64,000 bases of DNA, taken from contig CM060953.1 of the NCBI GenBank assembly GCA_030765055.1, positions 73,148,336-73,212,335 of the forward strand. Direction: 5' to 3'. Below the pieces are notes generated by a model. That model saw nothing but the letters and a program-made list of their open reading frames with translations, searched no databases and had not been told where the DNA came from. This DNA is from Mantis religiosa. Taxonomy: Eukaryota > Arthropoda > Insecta > Mantodea > Mantidae. Shown here one piece after another: positions 57,290 through 64,000 of this stretch. The number at the start of each line of letters is the position of its first letter. Position 1 is the first letter of the stretch. The position numbers were made by a program, and so were the translations under genes.

Positions 57290-58110
57290 TCCATAGATAG
57301 AGTCAACATGAAAAATTCAATGCCATATCCGGGATTTGAACCACAGATCTCCTGGTTTTCGTCCAGTCGCTCTAACCCATTGAGCTACCATGGCCAACGT
57401 GCCGTCCTGATATTAAATTCTCCAGTTGACTCGTATATTTCCCCGGTGGACCAGAAGGGGCTCTCGCATTCGAGATACACCATTTGTGACGACTTACTAT
57501 CGTAAGTACTTGAGTCCCATGCTTCATCATTTAACTCTTATTGTTAGTTAATTGATGGAAATTAATCATTTCTTCACACTAGCCGTATATGGGCTAAGAA
57601 CTTTGATAGATGAGTCAACATGAAAAATCCAATGCCATGGCCGGTATTTGAACCACGGATCTCCTGGTTTCCTTCAAGTCGCTCTAACCCATTGAGCTAC
57701 CAGGCCAACGTGCCGTCCTGCCATTAAATTCTCAAGTTGACTCAAAGATCTTAGCCTATATACGGCTAGTGTGAAGAAATGATTAATTTCCATCAATTAA
57801 CTAAAAATAATAAGAGTTAAATAATGAAGCCTGGGACTCAAGCACTTACGATAGTAAGTCGTCACAAACTGTGTATATCGGATGTAAGAGCCCCTTGTAG
57901 TCTACCGGGGTAATATATGAGTCAACTGGAGAATTTAATGTCAGGACGGCAAGTTGACCATGGTAGCACAATGGGTTAAAGCGACTGGACGGAAAGCAGA
58001 TATGTGGTTCAAATCCCGGCTATGACATTGAATTTTTCATGTTGACTCTATCTATCAAAGACCTTATGCTATATACGGCTAGTGGTAAGAAATGATTAAT
58101 TTTCATCAAT
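57290..58110. repeat. Composite palindrome of tRNA-like units
   Basis: Minus-strand tRNA-like modules lie at 57322-57394 and 57634-57704 (unit period about 312 bp), and a plus-strand module at about 57957-58026. The segment 57290-57615 pairs with the reverse complement of about 57735-58065 over roughly 325 bp, including linker strings ATTAAATTCTCCAGTTGACT and GACGACTTACTATCGTAAGT. It is the same family as at 5230-5792 and 40130-40340, with a similar unit length. Confidence 0.8.
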
Positions 58111-59806
58111 TAACTAAAAAAAGTAGTCCATGTTTGTTATTCAATTTTTTTAAATATCGGAGACAAGGTAATCAAACTACTGAAGATGAGAGGTATTCTT
58201 ATGCCGTAGCAATGATATTTAAATGCATAAATTAAGTATAAGTAAATGTTAGCAAATAATGTATTAAAAATTGGTGACAATTAAATGGCCAAATTCAGAT
58301 ATGAGGTGAAGCCTTTAATAATAAATATATTTGGAGGGTTAAGCACGTTATATTTACATCATGGGTAAATATACAAAACTCTTTGTTTCCATGAATTTCA
58401 CTACTTCACAATGTGATAGAGAAATTTAAAAAGTAACATTATCCTCAGAAAAGTTGATATCGACTAAGAGTAAAGTTTTGTAGGAGTTACGTATAAGTTA
58501 TCATAGGAAAACAAGTCCTGGAAGTGTAACACATCTTCGCTTTTATTCTTGTTAAATCTGGAGAGATGTATCTGTTCTTTTTTTCTGTTAAACGTTTTAC
58601 TTTCCGTAGCACACTTCTGTGCGTGCGTTCCAGATATGTATGAGTCAAAGACGTTGTTGTCAGACCAAGTGAAAGTCGCAGTTTGAATTAGGTGCTTCAC
58701 ATTGTTCCATTTCCTTGTCAACGTGTTTGAGGAAACAAAAAGTTTTAATCGCACTTAGAGTTTGAAAGCTATTCCCCAACGCCGTCTCGTGAAATATACC
58801 TCCCGTTGTCCGTATTGATCTCGAAAGCTGTGCTCCCTGGGCTTGCCGAGGTGGGCGCAAACACCTGAGAATTTCTCCTGCAGCATGGCTGTCAAAAGTG
58901 GAGTATTCTTTAGGTTCCTGCGCAAATACACTCGTAGCAAACGTTCTTTTTCTTCTCCACAAACGGCGTTCCGTAACAGTGATTCGGAATAGGGGCGCCG
59001 GCAAGCAGCAAAGACTGCCAGAAGCTGTTGGTTGAAACTCAAGCTCAGTCAGACGTTGTGGATTGTGCTTTTGGAAGACGTAATATATATTAATATTAAA
59101 TAGTAGTAATCTTCATGTACTAGCATAATTCAAAGTGTGACAAAATTGGTATAAATCTATATATTTTCACTTTTTTTTATCTACATACCTTGTAGGTAGA
59201 ACAGGATTGTGCTACACCCCAAAATCGACATCGAGATTACACACGAAATGCGTGTTTTAGGTAACCTGAGTCAGAAGAAAGTCAAAAATTTTAGAGATCC
59301 AGTGTGTGTATGTTGAAACACTACTCTCTGCTCCTAATAATCCATCATATGTCAAAAGTTAAATTAAAATATTTGCAGCTATATGTTATGTGTAAACGAG
59401 ATGTTATAAGTTTGCACAAGTTAAAAATTATTTACCTTGTAAAAACTTGTATGTATGTATGTCAGACAAACTTTAATCGGATCTCGGATTAGTGGAACTG
59501 TTTTGCTCTGGTAACAAAACAAAAGGCGAGAAGGCAAATAAATCTTCAGGGTCGCAAGTGCTGCATTCAGGCAAAATTCTGACAGGAGAAATCGGGCGAA
59601 TCCTAAAAAAATTAGGAAGAAAGCTATTCCCTTAAAAAAGGACGCCATATGCATTTTCTCAGCAAGTCAATAAAATACTCCTTGCAACAATATAAAATGT
59701 TATTTCGGCGGTTATGGTTGACAAATAAGGGAACAGCTACATCACTCTCCCATGTAAGCAGTGAAAGTGGTGTTTGTAGACGCAGTTAAAATAAAGATAG
59801 AAACCT
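58111..59806. other. Unassigned region with two overlapping minus-strand frames
   Basis: Minus-strand frames at 58755-59042 (95 codons, begins MSFNQQLLAVFAAC) and 58660-59004 overlap in a patch of higher GC than the surroundings. I recognise no domain; it could be a host exon, but no splice or promoter evidence was found. Confidence 0.3.
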
Positions 59807-59945
59807 GAATTTTACACAGTTGCTGCCGTATTCGTTGAGGAGAAACCACGTCTGTTAGCGCGAAAAGATTGCGCGGGATTTTACACAGTCGCTGCCGTAT
59901 TCGTGGAAGTGAAACCACGTCTGTTAACCCGAAAAACCTTTGCGC
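59807..59945 (+). repeat. 69-bp tandem dimer
   Basis: Two units beginning TTTTACACAGT (59810 and 59879), each with GCTGCCGTATTCGT, GAAACCACGTCTGTTA and a GCGCG-containing end. CpG content is higher than in the flanks. Confidence 0.85.
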
Positions 59946-61638
59946 GCGTGTATTTCGCGGGTGTTATAAGTTACACTGAAGTCGCGCGGATATCGTGGAT
60001 AAAAATAAGTTTACTTTTATACTGCGGGTGAAAATAGTGAAGCTTTGTAGTATACGCTGACAAGAGCATACTCAATAAAGGAGAACACTTTTGGAGACGC
60101 GAGGTCTCCATAAAGTTTGTTGCCATTAACTTTGCGACTAAGAAAAATATAAGTGCTTCTTATTAGACAAGAAAATTGTGTTTCGTTCTGTGCCAAACTG
60201 ATCCGCCCACACAACCCTGAACTCCAAGATAACATTGCTCGTAACCCAACCCTAAAACCATAAGATTTAGGAGAACGTCCAGAGCAGCCGCTGGCACCTT
60301 CGTTCTCACCATCATTGCAGAGGATGACGGAGGCAATTACCATCGTCAGCAGGCAAGAGCGTCCTGGAGAACCAGATGGCTCGAGGTGACGACGCCTTCA
60401 GTGCCATCGTGGGGATGACGTCAGCGATCAATCTAAGAATTTTCGCGAACCATTGTCACCCAAGGGAAGGCAACTACAAACACATCTTGAAATGTGTGCG
60501 AACAGAGAAAAGAAGTACCCGATATATACCAATCATGGTATTTAGATTTAGATTATTCCAAAGATGTAACACTAAGATTTTTCCACATCGAAGTGATAGT
60601 TTTGAAGACATTTCGAAATTTTATATGAAACTTGGGTTTGTGATTTTAATTCTGAAGTGAGAGTTATATACATATCAAATACAATATGTTTCTTGTATTT
60701 TCTGGGAATAGGTTTTCTTCATTCTGAAGAAAATGCAAATGATTAACTATAGATTTTAAGGCATAAAGATATACAGAAGGCATCACAAATGAATTTTCAT
60801 TCATATCATTCTCCCAAACAATTTTTTTAAGAAACAGTTATTACTAATTTAGTTGATATAGGCATTTGTAGAAAAAATATGCTGAAATTGCATATTTCCT
60901 TGTATTTAAAATGGATGAAATGGGAGAATACTTCAGACTTTCGTGATAGTCAAATTTGTAGGTATGTACATATTTTTATGTATGACTTTCTGTTTCGAAA
61001 GTCAAACAGATTCGCTTCTCTGTTGATGATCAAAAGAAAAATTTGAAGAGGAGAAGCGACTTCTCAACTCAGAAAAGCTTAACCTCTTAATAATTCAAAA
61101 CAAAGAAAATATATTTTGACATATTCTGTGCTTCAACACACGATACAATTTTTGTGTAATACAACAATTAAGATTTTTCTGTATCTTACACTTGTCGGTT
61201 ATGAGAAAGTGTTTCATAATGATAAAGGGGCTATTCCTAGAAAGTTCAAGATGTACTTTAGTCATGAAAATGCTTTAATCATATTTTAATCAAACGCCTT
61301 ACAGCCAGCTCTAATAATTTAAAATTTTCAATTTAATGGAGTTTTGGGACTGGAGGAAAATTTTCACCTCACACCTTTGGAAAGTACGGAGCTTAGAATG
61401 TGGAGCTTCATATACATTGGACTTATCTTTTATTAGTTATGGCACAAGGAACACAAAATATGCACTTGAATACGTATCTTAACTAAAAATTGTTCAAGAG
61501 TTCTCAAAACATGTAATTATGGTGATTTGTTTTGTCAACATGCTGTCAGTTGTTAGCATTAGCGCCGCCAATGTGCACAAATTTCTTCAGGCAGGGGCAT
61601 TAAATTTACACGTCATTAAATCTACTTACATACGTATA
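59946..61638. other. Unassigned region
   Basis: Frames at 60017-60343 (minus, 108 codons) and 60376-60660 (plus, 94 codons) have no family resemblance. The remainder is AT-rich. Confidence 0.35.
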
Positions 61639-61748
61639 TATATGTGTGTGTGCGTGTGCGTGTGCGTGTGGGTGTGGGTGTGGGTGTGGGTGTGGGTGGG
61701 TGGGGGTGGGGGCGTGTGGGCGTGCGCGTGCGCGTGTGCGTGTGTGTA
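61639..61748 (+). repeat. TG-type microsatellite with GTGTGGG and GCGTGC variants
   Basis: ATATATATGTGTG lead followed by TG, TGGGTG and TGCGCG units; alternating purine-pyrimidine throughout most of it. Confidence 0.93.
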
Positions 61749-62776
61749 AGGTTTTGTTAAACACGTTGTGCACAAAATATCTGATACATCATCATACCGA
61801 GACAGAGAGAATTTCATTTCTTTACAGTTAATAATTGGTATTTATTGCTGGGTCCTGCGGATATGGTACACTGGCGTCTGTTAGAGCGGCTGTGATAGCC
61901 CTTGGTTATGCATATCCGGTGGCTTACTCCAAGAGCTGCCACGCTCGTGTACACGTAGTGCAACTGGAAATTGACCTTCTTCCATTTATGATTTGTTATC
62001 GTTGGGGCGTTTAGAAATCTGTTGCCTATTGTTGATTTTCCAGGACTTTGTGCTTTATGATGTTGGTATAAGGTAATCGAATGTCATATCTTCTATGAAG
62101 TAGTGTGTGTTTGTTAAATTGCAGGTTAATCTGTTTCTGTATATTTTGAGACGATTAGCATTTTTATCAAATAGGCTGTTTTGTTATCCTCCAGTCGTTT
62201 GAGGTTTGAATATGTTAATTGAATGTTAATTTTAATATACATTCCATGTGAGTTGGATATTGTAAACTGGAAAAATAGCTACCAGAAAATACACCACTTC
62301 CTTCCTTTGGAATCCAATAGGTGATGATAGTGCCGGATTAAACAATTGTAAATAAAATAGAGTCTATTTGTGCGGAAGGATACCCGTTAAATTTTATAAT
62401 TCCCAAATTTAGAGCTATGGAATTTTTACTACTAGTACCTAATTTTTACACGATATTAACAACATGTAATATTTAATATTTGTTGTAATAACCGTGAGTA
62501 TATATTAACTTTTCAATAACTCGGTAGCATTTTAAGATAAAAATATAGTTGTTTAAAAGGAAGCTTATACCATGACCTTCGTTGTGGATATTTTACTTGT
62601 TGCACATTTAGAAACAGTTGACTGATACTTTCACTGAGTTATTTCAAAATTATTTAATTTGAACCCAAATATAGCTTTGATATAGCCCTAAATTAATTAA
62701 TAGCTCTGTGATAACAATTGAAGCTTTTATCTCATATACTTTCAGAGCTATTCAATAGTGAACAAAATAATAGTGC
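61749..62776. other. AT-rich spacer, nothing recognised
   Basis: No family matches over 1 kb. Confidence 0.4.
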
Positions 62777-63172
62777 AGACGATATCTAGAAATGGTCGTG
62801 CCATGGCGGAGTGGTCAGACCACTTGGCTCTCACCAAGACGGCCCGGGTTCGATCCCAGGCAATCACAAGGTGAGATTTGTGGTGGACAACATGGTGCTG
62901 AGACGGATTTTCTCCGGGTCCTCTGGTTTTCCAAGCCAGCATTTAACGAATTGCTCCATCATCATCCTCCCTATCACTCTTCTCGCCTTCATACAGATCA
63001 TTCACTTCTTTCACCTTCACACCAGGCATTGGGCTGATCACCTATCCTGGTTCTCTATCGGATTAGATCCAAAGCTTCCGTTCCTCAAGCCCGACATTAA
63101 AAGGGATAGAGGAACAAGCATTCTTTAACAGAACGATGGTGGTACTCCTAGGGAAGTTGAAGAAGATATCTA
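62777..63172 (+). mobile_element. SINE-B copy 7, type-2 tail
   Basis: Head GTCGTGCCATGGCGGAGTGG (A box), CTTGGCTCTCACCAAGACGG, B box CGGGTTCGATCCCAGG, body TTTTCTCCGGGTCCTCTGG, then the type-2 tail (CCATCATCATCCTCC, GGGCTGATCACC). AGACGATATCTAG (from 62777) and AGAAGATATCTAG (to 63172) are a likely target duplication with one mismatch. Confidence 0.85.
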
Positions 63173-63330
63173 GTAAACTGAATACAAATTTTCAGTTCAT
63201 TGCGCGTTTTATACAATTTGGGTTGTCTCCCATCATTTATTCTGGTAATATGTATGGTGTTTCTAACTGGGGATACTTCCAAAATTATATTCTGCTACCG
63301 AATTTTGAACTACTTTTAATTTTTTTTTTT

Positions 63331-63443
63331 AATTTAGTCCAACGTTATGCCATATCGGACCATGAGTGGAGTGGATGAAATGATGCTCAAATGAACCCAG
63401 GGTTCATATATCCTAACTTAGAGTTATCCGACATTCATATTGA
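63331..63443 (-). mobile_element. SINE-A copy 9, 5' truncated
   Basis: T10 run then TCCAACGTTATGCCATATCG, GATGAAATGATGCTCAAATG and GAGTTATCCGACATTCAT, in minus orientation; the tRNA-like head is absent. Confidence 0.7.
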
Positions 63444-63565
63444 TTAATTCAAATTTTGAGACTTCTAGACATCTACAAAGAAGAAATTCATTTACCAGTC
63501 TACCGTGGACAGTAATAAGGGCCTTTATTCTGGGGTGCATGTATACCGTCAGTAAGTTTGCACGT

Positions 63566-63755
63566 CTCTCAGCTGTGCGAATAGCGTGTCTGCCTCTCAT
63601 TCAAGAAGTCTCGACTTAGAATCTTAGTCAGGGTGAGTTATTTTCCTGGGATTTCCCCTATCCTGAAAGGTGAATGTCGGGTAACTAACACTGGTTTCAT
63701 TTGAGCATAATTTGACCCATTGATTCATCGTTCGGTATGATGTACTTTGGAGTAA
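63566..63755 (+). mobile_element. SINE-A copy 10, diverged
   Basis: GCGAATAGCGTGTCTGCCTC, GTCAGGGTGAGTTATTTTCC, TATCCTGAAAGGTGAATGTC and TTCATCGTTCGGTATGATGT. The B box has decayed. Confidence 0.7.
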
Positions 63756-64000
63756 GTATGTTTGTCTTCGTTAACACTTTGTTATAAGAACACTAAGGTC
63801 TTCGCGTGTTGGTTATTTTATCATCTGTGAAAGAGCAGTGGTGCAATGTGCATTATAAATTTAGGATTATGCAATAACGCTGTGAAGTTTGAATGAGTTT
63901 ACCATCCCTCCAAGTGCTACGTCCGTTATATTATTTTCTCGTACTAATTTCCTCAGTCAGTACCTAATCGTTTGAATACGTGATTCACACACCTCTTTCT
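63756..64000. other. Window end, nothing recognised
   Basis: AT-rich sequence running off the window. Confidence 0.4.

Overview
The window looks like repeat-dense nuclear DNA from an insect or other arthropod with a large genome. It is mostly AT-rich, has no operons or prokaryotic gene density, and carries many tRNA-derived SINEs, mariner/Tc1 relics, Penelope-like and Jockey-like fragments, long microsatellites and one complete Ty3/gypsy retrotransposon. I recognise no host gene. The species cannot be named from the sequence; a polyneopteran-type genome is an inference from repeat load only.

Layout. 1-3060 is unique-looking AT-rich DNA holding a 58-bp insert with a 12-bp target duplication. 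3061-5800 is a nest of repeats: a LINE-derived deletion copy, three SINE-A copies, and a tandem then inverted tRNA-like family. 6583-8165 holds two decayed transposases (a mariner and a second DDE family). 11360-12556 holds a Penelope-like 3' end beside a Jockey-like reverse transcriptase C-terminus. 13472-14230 holds SINE-B and a GC-rich dispersed element.

14380-23858 is the centrepiece: a 9.48-kb Ty3/gypsy element with 1170-bp TG...CA LTRs that matched wherever I compared them, a CTAT target duplication, a Lys-tRNA-like primer site, an open gag (718 codons) and an open pol (protease, RT, RNase H, integrase) in the -1 frame. No env frame is present. Everything needed for intracellular retrotransposition looks open, so it is probably a very young insertion.

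24345-35720 holds more SINEs, a 1.4-kb DDE transposon relic with recognisable inverted ends (25529-26943), a 688-bp transposon with about 200-bp inverted arms (30475-31162), a 257-bp hairpin, and a mariner (33211-35055) split by a 506-bp GC-rich insertion with a 14-bp target duplication. 37.7-47 kb holds scattered SINEs, a tRNA-like hairpin, a Tc1-like N-terminal relic and a second hairpin. 47.8-48.9 kb is about 1 kb of ATT microsatellite. 51.7-52.2 kb is a Penelope-like fragment with GIY-YIG coding sequence and a hammerhead-ribozyme-like terminus. 53.9-64 kb holds compound microsatellites, an ~820-bp composite palindrome of tRNA-like units, a 69-bp tandem pair and more SINEs.

Only the gypsy gag and pol look functional. 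The other coding matches are broken. No previously undescribed host system is evident; the most unusual signals are the ~50-bp inserts with their own target duplications, the tRNA-like tandem/foldback family, the ribozyme-like Penelope ends and the internally deleted LINE derivatives.
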